The position numbers and the translations under genes are program-made. Shown here one piece after another: positions 37,867-46,786 of a stretch of DNA of 64,000 nucleotides (position 1 is its first letter; each line of letters starts with the position of its first letter). The stretch is from Rhodalgimonas zhirmunskyi (GTDB lineage Bacteria; Pseudomonadota; Alphaproteobacteria; Rhodobacterales; Rhodobacteraceae): contig JANFFA010000003.1 of assembly GCA_030848925.1 (NCBI GenBank), forward strand, positions 558,001-622,000, read 5' to 3'. Below the pieces are notes generated by a model. It did not search any database, was not told the DNA's origin, and was given only the letters and a program-made list of their open reading frames with translations.

Positions 37867-38447
37867 GTGCCCGGCTTGACGCGGCGATTACCGCGATCGA
37901 TGCGGCCAATACCGCCGACCCGGATACCAGCGAAGGCCGCCCTGCCGCCCTGCTTTACGGCGAGCGGATGACGAGCGAGGTGGACCGGCTGTTTCCCGAG
38001 GCGTCGGATGTGCTGCGCATCGCCGCGCGCGGCCAGCATATCGAGCGTTGGATGTTGCCGCGAAAGGACTTTCCCGAAGGGCGCGCCGGATACCTCGACT
38101 GGCGCCGCGAACAGGGGCGGCGGCACGGGGCGCGGGTGGCCGCGATCATGGCCGAGGCGGGGTATGGGCCCGAGGATTGTGAACGCGCAGGAGTTTTGCT
38201 GCGCAAGGAGGGGATCAAGCGCGATGCAGAGGTGCAGGCGCTTGAGGACGTGATCTGTTTCGTCTTTCTCAAGTGGTATTTCGCGCCGTTCTCGGGCACG
38301 CAATCGCCCGAGGCGCTGGACAAGATCGTGAAGCGCACAGCGCGCAAGATGTCGGCCGAGGGCCGGGCGCGCGTGCTTGAGGAGTTCGACCTGCCCGAGG
38401 AACTGGCCGTGGCGTTCCGCGATCAGGAGGATCAGGGCGCGGGATAG
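37863..38447 (+). CDS. DUF4202 domain-containing protein
   Basis: A 194-residue soluble protein matching DUF4202, with LLYGERMTSEVDRLFPEASD, ARGQHIERWMLPRKDFPEG and YLDWRREQGRRHGARV segments. His and Arg residues in these conserved stretches could bind an anion or metal. Function is unknown. Its ATG overlaps the regulator stop (ATGA), so the two are co-translated. Its 3-prime end overlaps the convergent nnrU by 16 bp. Confidence 0.82.
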   Translation: MSARLDAAITAIDAANTADPDTSEGRPAALLYGERMTSEVDRLFPEASDVLRIAARGQHIERWMLPRKDFPEGRAGYLDWRREQGRRHGARVAAIMAEAGYGPEDCERAGVLLRKEGIKRDAEVQALEDVICFVFLKWYFAPFSGTQSPEALDKIVKRTARKMSAEGRARVLEEFDLPEELAVAFRDQEDQGAG

Positions 38448-39115
38448 ACGCCGATCACCGGCGCATGCAGGTGCCAGAGCACGGCCCAGCCCGCCAGCGT
38501 GATCGCAAGGCGCGGCCATGACGGCGCGGCGCTGGGTTTCCAGCGGCCCGTGACGAGCGCGGCAAAGGGAAAAAGCCCGGACTGCGCGCTGAGCCTGTCC
38601 CAATCTTGCGGGCCCATCAGGCGGCGACGGCGCGTTTCGACGATTTTCATCCCAAGCGCCGAAAACAGCGCGAAGGTGGCGAACAGGATGACATGCGCCA
38701 AGTCTCCGTTGGCCCAAAGGTGCGCGCCGGACCACAGCAGCAGCGCCCAAAGCAGCGGCTGCCGTGTGACCCCGGCGATGCCGGGATGGGCCGGATCGAA
38801 GCCCTTGGCGCGGCCCTCGAAGGCGAAGGGGTTGGGCGCCATGGTGCCGAAAGCCGCAAGCGCGATGGCCAGCGGCATGGCGATGTTCACGCCCCAGCGC
38901 GACAGCGGCGATTGTTCCCAGAGCGTGACCACCGGTGCGCGCCCGGCGGCGGCGATCACCCACCACAACAGCAGGATCGACATCACGCTGAAGGCCACGG
39001 TATAGCCGCGCGGGCCAAGCGTGCGGGTCAATGCATCCTTTACGCCCAACGCCGCTGGGATGCGGTGCGAGGCCATGAAGAGGCCCATTGCAAGGGCAAA
39101 TTCAAGCCACCCCAT
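38432..39115 (-). CDS. nnrU: NnrU family membrane protein
   Basis: A 227-residue inner-membrane protein with about six helices, including MGWLEFALAMGLFMASHRIP at the start and HVILFATFALFSALGMKIVE in the middle. NnrU is linked to NO metabolism in denitrifiers and related to the MddA/isoprenoid methyltransferase-like NnrU fold; its biochemical role is unsettled. It is the last gene of the nor operon, with its ATG overlapping the norF stop by one base (TGATG). Confidence 0.87.
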   Translation of the reverse strand: MGWLEFALAMGLFMASHRIPAALGVKDALTRTLGPRGYTVAFSVMSILLLWWVIAAAGRAPVVTLWEQSPLSRWGVNIAMPLAIALAAFGTMAPNPFAFEGRAKGFDPAHPGIAGVTRQPLLWALLLWSGAHLWANGDLAHVILFATFALFSALGMKIVETRRRRLMGPQDWDRLSAQSGLFPFAALVTGRWKPSAAPSWPRLAITLAGWAVLWHLHAPVIGVYPAP

Positions 39116-39366
39116 CAGACCGCCCCCGCCGCCACGGCCAGCCCCATCGCGCCCAGCATGAACAGGCCCAGCACGAGGGCGAAACCACGGCTCCAGCCCG
39201 GGGCCTCGGACAGGCCGAGATAGACGTTGAGCACGATCTGTGCCTTGGCCCAGGCCAGTGTGAGGATCGCCAGCGCGACCAGAACACCGGTGCCGCCCCA
39301 CCACGCGATCAGCGTGCTGCCCCCCGAGAGGATCACCAGCGCCAGCCATCCTTGCGTTGCCGTCAT
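39115..39366 (-). CDS. norF: NorF, small membrane protein of the NO reductase operon
   Basis: An 83-residue hydrophobic protein with three likely helices (about residues 8-28, 30-50, 58-80) resembling cytochrome oxidase subunit IV-like small proteins. In Paracoccus, norF follows norE and supports NO reductase activity. Position and topology identify it; sequence identity alone would be weak at this size. The start is 4 bp after the norE stop. Confidence 0.8.
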   Translation of the reverse strand: MTATQGWLALVILSGGSTLIAWWGGTGVLVALAILTLAWAKAQIVLNVYLGLSEAPGWSRGFALVLGLFMLGAMGLAVAAGAV

Positions 39367-39370
39367 TGCG

Positions 39371-39931
39371 TCACCTCAGCAGGTAGATGATGGGAAAGAG
39401 AAGCACCCAGACCAGATCGACCATATGCCAGAACGCCGTGCCGACTTCGAGGTTTCGCGGCGTGGCTTTCCAGCCGACCAGCGCGAGGATCACGATGCCC
39501 GCAACCACGTGCAGGGCGTGAAAGCCGGTCAGCAGGTAGTAGAAGGTAAAGAACGGGTGGGTTTCGAAATCGATGCCGATGGCGGATTTGGCGGCGTATT
39601 CCTGCATCTTGATCCACAGGAACAGCGCGCCCAGCGCCGCCGCCGAGGCCAGCAACAGGCGCACCCGGGCCACCTGCCCCGCCGCGCCCGCGCGTTGCGC
39701 CAATGCGGCGAGCCAGCCCGAGGTGACCAGAACGATCGTGTTGATCCCCGCCGCCGTCGCATCGAGATGGCCTTGTGCGGCGGTGAACCCTTGTGGGTCG
39801 GTCAGGCGCACGGCCATGAAGGCCATCAGCCCGGCGCCGAACACGATGAGTTCCGAGATGATGAGAATCCACATCATCAGATCGCCCGGCAGGGCATAAA
39901 AGCCGGTTTCGGGATCGGTGTCGTCGCTCAT
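39371..39931 (-). CDS. norE: NorE, cytochrome c oxidase subunit III-like protein
   Basis: A 186-residue inner-membrane protein with five helices and heme-copper oxidase subunit III features (FFTFYYLLTGFHALHVVAGI, GTAFWHMVDLVWVLLFPIIYLL). NorE helps assemble or support NO reductase. The ATG at 39931 overlaps the norD stop as ATGA; the longer frame upstream runs inside norD and is not coding. Confidence 0.88.
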   Translation of the reverse strand: MSDDTDPETGFYALPGDLMMWILIISELIVFGAGLMAFMAVRLTDPQGFTAAQGHLDATAAGINTIVLVTSGWLAALAQRAGAAGQVARVRLLLASAAALGALFLWIKMQEYAAKSAIGIDFETHPFFTFYYLLTGFHALHVVAGIVILALVGWKATPRNLEVGTAFWHMVDLVWVLLFPIIYLLR

Positions 39932-41892
39932 CCCGCGCCCACCAGTTCGCGGTAGATGCGCGGCAGCGTCGCGGTCAGCTTGTCGGGGTTGGGCACCACG
40001 GCAAAGCCGCCCTGCCCGAAGATGCGCGGGAACCATGACTTTGCGTTGCGGTCCACGGTGATGCCGAACACAGCGTGCCCCGCGCGGCGGGCCTCGCGCA
40101 CGGCCATGCGGCTGTCTTCGATGCCGTGGCGGCCTTCGTAATGATCAAGATCGTTGGGTTTGCCATCGGTTATGACGAGCAGGAGCCGGCGTTTGCGCGG
40201 CTGGCGCGACAGCTCCGCCGAGACATGGCGCATCGCCGCGCCCAGCCGGGTGTAAAAGCCCGGTTTCAGGCTGGCGATCCGCGCCTCGACCAGCGAGGAC
40301 ATCGGCGCGCCGAACGCCTTGGCTGTCTGGACATAGACCCGCTGTCGGCGCAGCGAGGAAAACGCGTGGATCGCGAAATCATCGCCGCAGGCATCAAGGC
40401 CCCAGGCGAAGGCGGCGAGCGCTTCACGCTCGACGTCGATCACGGTGCGGCCATCGTGGCCGTGGCCGGGAATGGCGGATTCGGTCGAGCGCGACACATC
40501 GAGCAGGATCGACACGGCGAGATCGCGTTTCTCGGCGCGGGTCTGACGCCAGACACGATCCGTGCCCTCGCCCGTCGCGGCGAAATCGACCTGCGCGCGC
40601 ACGGCGCGGTCGGTATCAAGTTCATCCCCGTCGGGGTGGCCCGGGGTGGAAATGCGGCCCGGGCGCAGCGCCTCGAACTGCCGTTTCACCGCCTTGATCC
40701 GGGCGCGGGCGCGCGGGTCATGGCGAAAGGCCGCCGTTTCGGAGGCCGCGTCGATGGTCGTGGCCAGCACGCGGGCATGGGCGGGCAGGTAGACACCGGT
40801 GCGCACGTCCCATTCGGGATAGGTCTGCACATCGGAAAGCGCCTCACGATCGACATCCTCGGGGGCGAGGTCGAGGTGCAGTTTCAGGCGCGTCGCGGGG
40901 GCCTTGGAGATCTGACCCAGCCCGATTTCGTCCTGATCATCGGCGGCCTTGCCGGCATCGTCTTCGTCATCCTCGTCGATGCGGCGGTTGATGTTCATGA
41001 ACTGCGCGAAGCTGAGGATGGATTCGAACTTGTGCAGGATCAGGCTGTCTTGTCGTTCGGCCTGATCAGATTTGCGGCGGCGGGCGCGGCGCGCGGGGCC
41101 TTCGGCGGGCGCTTCGGGCTTGCCCTCGGTATCGGGGCTGTCCACGGCGGTGGTATAAGAGGTGTGCAATTCGCGCAGGTCGGGCCAGAGCGGCACCGGG
41201 CGCAGCGGGCGATAGCGGCGCGGCGCGGTGAAGGCCGAGACATCGCCGGTTTCGATCGCGGCGCGCATATCTTGGGCAAGGTCGCCGGACAGGGGCGAGT
41301 CATCGCCCAGAAGCGTGCGTGTCACCGCCTCGAGCGCGGCTTCGACCCTTGGCAGGTGTGGCACCCGACGCAGTGAGAGGGTCGCCCCGCATAGGTCGCC
41401 ATAGAGCGGGGCAAACCCCGGGGCTTCGGCAAGGGCGGCGCGCACGGTGATCTGCGCGTGATGCAGCGCCATCAGATCGGCCTGAAGCGGATCTTCGGGC
41501 AGTTTGGCGGCAGGCGCGGCCTGTGCGGTGCAGGCGGCAAGCCAGATATAGAGCGCGGCGTTGGCTTCGCGCGCGGGGAAAACGGCCAGCGATTCCGGCA
41601 GGCGCAGTGCGGCGCCATCGAAGCTGGCCCGGGGCGCGGTATCGGCCCATGTGCCAAGCTTGCGGCGCCACGACAGCCGGTGGTGCGAAATCTCTTCGGC
41701 CACCGGCTTGATTTCGACGGCATGGGCCCCGCCCAGCCCCCGAAAAAGGACTGCCAGCCGCCCGCCGACCTCGGAAAGGCCGACACGGGCTCCGTCGTGG
41801 ACGCTTGGCGCGTCAAGGCGACTGGCATAGGTGTGCCACAGTTTCCCGACTGTTTCTTCGGGTTCCCATGGCTCGATTTCGACCGTTGTCAT
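39928..41892 (-). CDS. norD: NorD, von Willebrand A domain NO reductase activation protein
   Basis: A 654-residue cytosolic protein. The C-terminal VWA domain (about 460-650) has the MIDAS-type DVSRST sequence in SILLDVSRSTESAI, and the middle has an acidic stretch (RIDEDDEDDAGKAADDQDE). With the MoxR-type ATPase NorQ it is thought to insert iron (FeB) into NorB. It lies 9 bp after norQ. A 433-residue frame on the other strand is a shadow. Confidence 0.93.
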   Translation of the reverse strand: MTTVEIEPWEPEETVGKLWHTYASRLDAPSVHDGARVGLSEVGGRLAVLFRGLGGAHAVEIKPVAEEISHHRLSWRRKLGTWADTAPRASFDGAALRLPESLAVFPAREANAALYIWLAACTAQAAPAAKLPEDPLQADLMALHHAQITVRAALAEAPGFAPLYGDLCGATLSLRRVPHLPRVEAALEAVTRTLLGDDSPLSGDLAQDMRAAIETGDVSAFTAPRRYRPLRPVPLWPDLRELHTSYTTAVDSPDTEGKPEAPAEGPARRARRRKSDQAERQDSLILHKFESILSFAQFMNINRRIDEDDEDDAGKAADDQDEIGLGQISKAPATRLKLHLDLAPEDVDREALSDVQTYPEWDVRTGVYLPAHARVLATTIDAASETAAFRHDPRARARIKAVKRQFEALRPGRISTPGHPDGDELDTDRAVRAQVDFAATGEGTDRVWRQTRAEKRDLAVSILLDVSRSTESAIPGHGHDGRTVIDVEREALAAFAWGLDACGDDFAIHAFSSLRRQRVYVQTAKAFGAPMSSLVEARIASLKPGFYTRLGAAMRHVSAELSRQPRKRRLLLVITDGKPNDLDHYEGRHGIEDSRMAVREARRAGHAVFGITVDRNAKSWFPRIFGQGGFAVVPNPDKLTATLPRIYRELVGAG

Positions 41893-41901
41893 CGCTTTGC
41901 C

Positions 41902-42708
41902 TCACCCGAAGATGGCGGTGACAAGATCGAGGAGCCCGCGTTTCACATCCGCGTCGTCCGTCAGCGGCTCGATCATCGCGGCGAGAATCGCGCGATTGAC
42001 CGGCATGCCCTGCCGGATCAGCGTGGCGGCATAGATCACGAGGCGGGTCGACACCCCTTCCTCAAGATCCTGTCCCTTGAGATCGCGCAGCTTGTTTGCC
42101 AGCCGCACGAGCGGTTTGACCTGTGCTTCGTCGAGACCGCTTTCACGCGCGACGACGGCGATTTCATGCTCTTGCGCCGGGAAATCGAATTCGAGCGAAA
42201 GGAAACGTTGGCGGGTCGAGGGTTTCAGCGTCTTGAGGATATTTTGGTAGCCCGGGTTATAGGAGGCCACGAGCATGAAGCCGGGAGCGGCTTCGAGTTC
42301 TTCGCCGGTGCGGTCGATCGGCAGGATGCGCCGGTCGTCGGTGAGCGGGTGCAACACCACGGTCACGTCTTTGCGGGCCTCGACCACCTCGTCGAGATAG
42401 CAGATCGCGCCTTCGCGCACCGCGCGGGTGAGCGGGCCATCGACCCAGATCGTTTCGCCGCCTTTGAGCAGGTAGCGCCCGATCAGGTCGGCCGCCGACA
42501 GGTCGTCATGGCAGGCCACGGTATGCAGCGAGCGGCCCAATGTCGCCGCCATATGGGCCACGAAGCGCGTCTTGCCGCAGCCCGTCGGGCCCTTGAGCAG
42601 CAGGGGAAGGTCATTGCGGGCGGCGGTGGCGAAAATCTCGCACTCGTCCCCCTGGGGGAGGTAGAAGGGGGCGTCTGCCGCCCCCTCCAGTTTGGTATGC
42701 GCGTTCAT
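41902..42708 (-). CDS. norQ: NorQ, MoxR-type AAA+ ATPase for NO reductase activation
   Basis: A 268-residue AAA+ protein with Walker A GPTGCGKT, Walker B AICYLDEV and sensor segment VASYNPGYQNI. It acts with NorD in metal-site maturation of NO reductase. The ATG at 42708 has GGAG 8 bp upstream; a GTG at 42717 in the same frame would overlap the norB stop. Confidence 0.94.
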   Translation of the reverse strand: MNAHTKLEGAADAPFYLPQGDECEIFATAARNDLPLLLKGPTGCGKTRFVAHMAATLGRSLHTVACHDDLSAADLIGRYLLKGGETIWVDGPLTRAVREGAICYLDEVVEARKDVTVVLHPLTDDRRILPIDRTGEELEAAPGFMLVASYNPGYQNILKTLKPSTRQRFLSLEFDFPAQEHEIAVVARESGLDEAQVKPLVRLANKLRDLKGQDLEEGVSTRLVIYAATLIRQGMPVNRAILAAMIEPLTDDADVKRGLLDLVTAIFG

Positions 42709-42713
42709 TGGCT

Positions 42714-44099
42714 TCACTCCGCAGGGGTTTCGGCTGATTTATGCGATTGCACCGGGCCGGGCTTGACCACCTCGCGGCGCGGGAAGGCCAGCGCGTAGAT
42801 CAAGATGTAAGCCCCGAGCACAACCGCGACACCCGAACCGAAGCGCATGACGTAGAAGATCCAGAGTTGATCCTGAACGCTCATGAAATCGACGCCTTCG
42901 ACCCGCTGCATGTGCGTCTGGATCGTACCGGCGAAGGTCAGCGTAAAGGTCATGAAGGCCATCCCCGCCGTCATCAGCCAGAAGGCGGCCATGTTCAGCA
43001 CCTGGTTATAGGGATCGCGTCCACGCAGAACCGGCATGGCATAGGTGAACATCGCGAGGTTCAGCATCACGTAGGCGCCATAGAAGGCAAGGTGCCCGTG
43101 CGCGGCGGTGATCTGCGTGCCGTGGGTATAGTAGTTCACCCCGTGCAGCGTGTGCAGGAAGCCCCAGACCCCCGCGCCGAAGAATGCCGTCACCGCGCAG
43201 CCAAGGCTCCACAGGAGGGCGGCCTTGTTGGGGTGATCGCGCCGGCCCTTCCAGACCATCACGAAGGCAAAGGCCATCATCGCGAAGAAGGGTGCGATTT
43301 CCAGCGTCGAGAAAATCGAGCCGATCCACTGCCAATAGCTCGGCATGCCGATCCAGTAATAGTGGTGCCCGGTGCCAAGGATGCCCGAGAACAGCGCCAG
43401 CGCGGCGATGACATAGAGCCACTTCTCGACCACCTCACGGTCCACGCCCGTCAGCTTGAGCATCAGGAAGGCGAGGATGGAGGCCATCACCAGTTCCCAT
43501 GTCGCCTCGACCCAGAGGTGCACGATGAACCACCAGTATTGCTTGTCGAGTGCAAGGTTGGCCGGGTTGTAGAAGGCGAACAGGAACAGCAGCGCCAGAA
43601 GCCAGAGGCCCAGCAGAAGGATGTTCGAAATCGCCGTCTTGCGCCCTTTGAGCACCGTCAGCGAGACGTTGTAGAGGAAGATCAGCGCCGCAATGACGAT
43701 GCCCGCCTTGACCCAGCGCGGCTGTTCGATGAATTCACGCCCCTCGTTGCCGAGCAGGAAGTTCCCGTCGAACAGGTTGAAGAGGTAGGTCACCACGACA
43801 CCCGCCGTGCCAAGCACGAGGATACCCAGTTGCAGGTAGGCCAGCAGCGGCGAGTGGATCTCGCGCTCGGCCTCTTCCGGGATCAGGTAGTAGGCCGCGC
43901 CGAAAAACCCGACCAGAAGCCAGACAACGAGCGAGTTGGTGTGCAACATCCGGCCGATATTGAACGGCAGGATTTCAGAGAGGAAGTTCGGGCTGACATA
44001 GATCCAGCCGAGGATGAGGCCCATTGTCACCTGCACGGCGAAAAGGGCGAGCGCGACCGCGAAGTAGATGAGAGCGATCTTTTGTGTCTGATATTTCAT
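42714..44099 (-). CDS. norB: Nitric oxide reductase subunit B (cytochrome b)
   Basis: The catalytic subunit of cytochrome c-dependent NO reductase, reducing 2 NO to N2O in the inner membrane. It has 461 residues and 12 helices. Heme- and FeB-ligand His residues are visible in GRMLHTNSLVVW, WWFIVHLWVEATWELV, GTGHHYYWIG and TAAHGHLAFYGAYV; Glu residues in the EATWE region are diagnostic of cNorB. It pairs with NorC, encoded 12 bp upstream. Confidence 0.97.
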   Translation of the reverse strand: MKYQTQKIALIYFAVALALFAVQVTMGLILGWIYVSPNFLSEILPFNIGRMLHTNSLVVWLLVGFFGAAYYLIPEEAEREIHSPLLAYLQLGILVLGTAGVVVTYLFNLFDGNFLLGNEGREFIEQPRWVKAGIVIAALIFLYNVSLTVLKGRKTAISNILLLGLWLLALLFLFAFYNPANLALDKQYWWFIVHLWVEATWELVMASILAFLMLKLTGVDREVVEKWLYVIAALALFSGILGTGHHYYWIGMPSYWQWIGSIFSTLEIAPFFAMMAFAFVMVWKGRRDHPNKAALLWSLGCAVTAFFGAGVWGFLHTLHGVNYYTHGTQITAAHGHLAFYGAYVMLNLAMFTYAMPVLRGRDPYNQVLNMAAFWLMTAGMAFMTFTLTFAGTIQTHMQRVEGVDFMSVQDQLWIFYVMRFGSGVAVVLGAYILIYALAFPRREVVKPGPVQSHKSAETPAE

Positions 44100-44111
44100 G
44101 ATTGCGTCCCC

Positions 44112-44567
44112 TTAGCCCGCGTCGTTCGGCGGCCAGTCCTGCGTGCGGATGGTGTTCGTCCACAGCAGGAAATCCGCAAGCGCGCGGTATTCATCATCGG
44201 TGAGGTTGAAATTGGGCATCTGACGACGGCCTTCGACGCCGGAGGGCATGGAATCCATCCACGCCTTGAGCATTTCGAACGCCTCTTCGTTATCGCCTGG
44301 CTCAACGCCCCAGCGATCCATCACGTTGCCGACCTCGGGGGCGAAATAGGCCCCTTCACCAAGGATCGTGTGGCAGTTGACGCAGGAATGCTGTTCCCAG
44401 ATGTGCTTGCCGTGGGCCACGCTGTCAGTCAGCGTCGCCCTATCGGTTGAGGTTGTGACGATATATCTGTGGGAATGCACCGACAGGCCCACAAATATGA
44501 GGATAAAGAACACGGACCCGCCATAGAAAATATTGCGGGCCATGCTCTTGGTCATGACTTCGCGCAT
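44112..44567 (-). CDS. norC: Nitric oxide reductase subunit C (cytochrome c)
   Basis: A 151-residue membrane-anchored c-type cytochrome that passes electrons to NorB. One N-terminal helix (about 10-30) is followed by the heme site CVNCH in the periplasm and an axial Met in RRQMPNF. The ATG at 44567 (MREVMTKSMARN) follows AAGGAAG. It leaves about 30 nt of leader if the FNR-type box at 44634-44647 is at -41.5, which argues against the longer frame starting at 44612. Confidence 0.95.
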   Translation of the reverse strand: MREVMTKSMARNIFYGGSVFFILIFVGLSVHSHRYIVTTSTDRATLTDSVAHGKHIWEQHSCVNCHTILGEGAYFAPEVGNVMDRWGVEPGDNEEAFEMLKAWMDSMPSGVEGRRQMPNFNLTDDEYRALADFLLWTNTIRTQDWPPNDAG

Positions 44568-44633
44568 AGCGCACTTCCTTCCCTCGAGATTGTTGTCTGG
44601 GCGGAAGATCACCGGGTTTGGCGATTCGTCTCC

Positions 44634-44647
44634 TTAACCAAAGTCAA
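44634..44647 (-). promoter_or_regulatory. FNR/NNR-type box upstream of norC
   Basis: TTAAC-CAAA-GTCAA, close to the FNR consensus TTGAT-N4-ATCAA and typical of NNR/Dnr sites. Its centre is about 73 bp before the norC ATG, which fits activation from -41.5 with a short leader. Nearly the same box lies upstream of nirS. Confidence 0.82.
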
Positions 44648-44699
44648 TCGTGCCGGGATAAGCAGATGATTCGCCGACAGGCGGAGGCTGAGTCCTTCG

Positions 44700-45587
44700 C
44701 TAGCCGAGGTATTCGAGCCGGGTTCCGGGGAAGGCGGCGAGGGCCTGCATGATCTCGTGATCTTTCATCAGGCAGAAGGCAGTCGAAAGGCCATCGGCCA
44801 GCGCTGCGGTGGGGGCCGAGACCGAGACCGTCTGCCAAAGGGGCGCGCGCCCGTCGGGGTGAAGGATATGCGCGGCGCGATCCGGGCCAACCCGCGTGGC
44901 GGCGGGCGACGAGGTGGCCAGCGCACGGTTGGCCAAGGGCCGTTCGGCCAGCAGGGCGCCGTCGGGCCCGGCGATGCCGGCGCGCCACGGGTGGCCCCCT
45001 GCCCCATGCCCAAGCGCCGCGACTTCGCCCGCGTCGATCAGGACGTTTCCCAGCCCCTCCTGCCGCATCAGGGCCGCGATTTGATCGGCGGCAAAGCCCT
45101 GCGCGATGCCGTTGAAGGTCAGTGCCGCGCCGGGGGCAAGTCGGATGCGATCCGCGTCGATTTCCACCTTTTGCCAGCCCACCAGTTGCCGCGCTTTGGA
45201 GGGATCGCGCGCTTCAGAGAGGGCTTGCCAGATCACCTGCACAGAAGGATCGAATGCGCCGCCGGTGGCGGTGTTCAACTGCCCTGAAAGGGCGATCAGC
45301 GCGCGCATGTCGGCGCTTGGATGGGCCAAGATGCCGGTTTCGTTCAGCCGCACCAGTTCAGACCGGCGGAACAGGGAAAATCGCGCCTCGACCTCCTCCA
45401 GAACGCGCGCGACTCTTCGCCAGAGCCGTGCGCTTGCGGCGGGGGCGAGGCCCTCGACACGCAGGCTGACATCTGCGCCAAGCGCGCGGCCGTGCCAGAT
45501 GGCAGGCTCTGTTGCTTGCGCCTGTGCGGGAAGCGCCACCGAAGCAGCGGCAGAAATGGTGAGAAAGCGGCGTCGGGACAGGGTCAT
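44700..45587 (-). CDS. nirX: ApbE-type FAD:protein FMN transferase (NirX-like)
   Basis: A 295-residue exported enzyme, with an N-terminal RRRFLTISAAASVALPAQAQA signal that starts with a twin-arginine-like SRRRFL. Family motifs include LTFNGIAQGFAADQIAALM and the DAGEVAALG segment with flavin/Mg ligands. ApbE attaches FMN to a Thr of periplasmic flavoproteins; the NirI protein encoded two genes upstream carries a matching FMN-binding domain, the probable target. It overlaps nnrS by 4 bp. Confidence 0.87.
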   Translation of the reverse strand: MTLSRRRFLTISAAASVALPAQAQATEPAIWHGRALGADVSLRVEGLAPAASARLWRRVARVLEEVEARFSLFRRSELVRLNETGILAHPSADMRALIALSGQLNTATGGAFDPSVQVIWQALSEARDPSKARQLVGWQKVEIDADRIRLAPGAALTFNGIAQGFAADQIAALMRQEGLGNVLIDAGEVAALGHGAGGHPWRAGIAGPDGALLAERPLANRALATSSPAATRVGPDRAAHILHPDGRAPLWQTVSVSAPTAALADGLSTAFCLMKDHEIMQALAAFPGTRLEYLG

Positions 45588-46786
45588 GCCGTGGCTCCGT
45601 TTCCAGCAGGTTCCTTGACGCCCCAGAACACGGGCCAGAGCGTTGCGACATAGAAGGTGAAAAGCGCGATCCAGAGCCCGCCCGCCAGCAGCACGCCGGG
45701 ATAGTAGAACGCCGGAAAGGCGGACCCGGCAAACCGCGCCAGCGTGGCCAGCGGCACCAGCGCGTAGGCGATGACCAGCCCGCCGGGCGCCACCAGTTCG
45801 CGCCCGGAATGGCCGATGGCGGCGCGCGACATCACCGAAACGGTCATCCCGCCGACACCGCCGATCCCAAGGATATGCAGCGCCGCCACTTCGGAGCCTA
45901 TGCCAAGCATCGCACTACCCAGTGCCATAAGGCCAAGGGCAACCGTCGCGTAGGACAGGTGCAAGGTCCAAAGGATCGGCTGCCGCCATGTCCAGAGCCC
46001 TTGCCAGAGCAGCAAGCGGCCCAGCGCCGCCGCCCCCGCCACGAGCGCCAGCAAGCCAGTGATATCGTCAGGCAGGCCAGCCAGCATGGCGAGTGTCGCG
46101 CCGATGGCCGTGCCGATGGCGGCAATGGCGAGCGCGCGCTTATCGCGTGGCAGGCCGGTTTCGCGCCCGGTGCGGCGCATTGCGTTGCGGGTGAAGGCAG
46201 GCGTGACCCGCCCGCCCAGAATCACGATCAGCGCCGCGAGCGCCAGCAAGCCCCCGCGCAGCCCTGACCATACGGTGTCGTCCGTTAACCCGATCCATTC
46301 GAGATGCACCATCAGGTTTGAGACCCAGATCAGTGAGATCAGCGCGAGAAGGATCATCTGTTGCGGTTTCGGGCGGGCCAGCAGCATGGCAAGGATCCGC
46401 CCCGCCACCAACGGCAGGAAGGCAAGATCGAGCGCCGCCACCAGCACCGGCGAGAGGCTTCCCGACCACCAGAGGCCCATGCGCCCCGCCAGCCAAAGCG
46501 CCGACATGGCGAAATAAAACAACCCGCCCGCGCCCTTGGATTTGGTCCAGTTGGGCGCGGCCGTCATCAGAAAGCCCGCGATCGCGACCGAGCCATAGCC
46601 GAAGATCAACTCATGCGCGTGCCACAGGTGCGGCGCCATGGCGAAGGGCATGTCCGACACCATGCCGCCCCCCGCGTGAATGGCAAGCCAGCCCTCCCAG
46701 ACGATCATCGAAACGATGGCGAAAAGTCCGGCGAGCAGGAAGAAAACGCGGTATCCGGCAGAGAAAAGGCGCTTGAGCGGTGTCAT
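45584..46786 (-). CDS. nnrS: NnrS family heme/copper membrane protein
   Basis: A 400-residue inner-membrane protein with about 12 helices. His residues recur in PHLWHAHELIFGYG, MVHLEWIG and LHLSYATVALG, fitting the heme- and copper-containing NnrS family that protects cells from nitrosative stress. It overlaps nirI and the ApbE gene by 4 bp at each end, so the three are one transcript. A long N-terminal anti-sense frame is a shadow. Confidence 0.9.
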   Translation of the reverse strand: MTPLKRLFSAGYRVFFLLAGLFAIVSMIVWEGWLAIHAGGGMVSDMPFAMAPHLWHAHELIFGYGSVAIAGFLMTAAPNWTKSKGAGGLFYFAMSALWLAGRMGLWWSGSLSPVLVAALDLAFLPLVAGRILAMLLARPKPQQMILLALISLIWVSNLMVHLEWIGLTDDTVWSGLRGGLLALAALIVILGGRVTPAFTRNAMRRTGRETGLPRDKRALAIAAIGTAIGATLAMLAGLPDDITGLLALVAGAAALGRLLLWQGLWTWRQPILWTLHLSYATVALGLMALGSAMLGIGSEVAALHILGIGGVGGMTVSVMSRAAIGHSGRELVAPGGLVIAYALVPLATLARFAGSAFPAFYYPGVLLAGGLWIALFTFYVATLWPVFWGVKEPAGNGATA

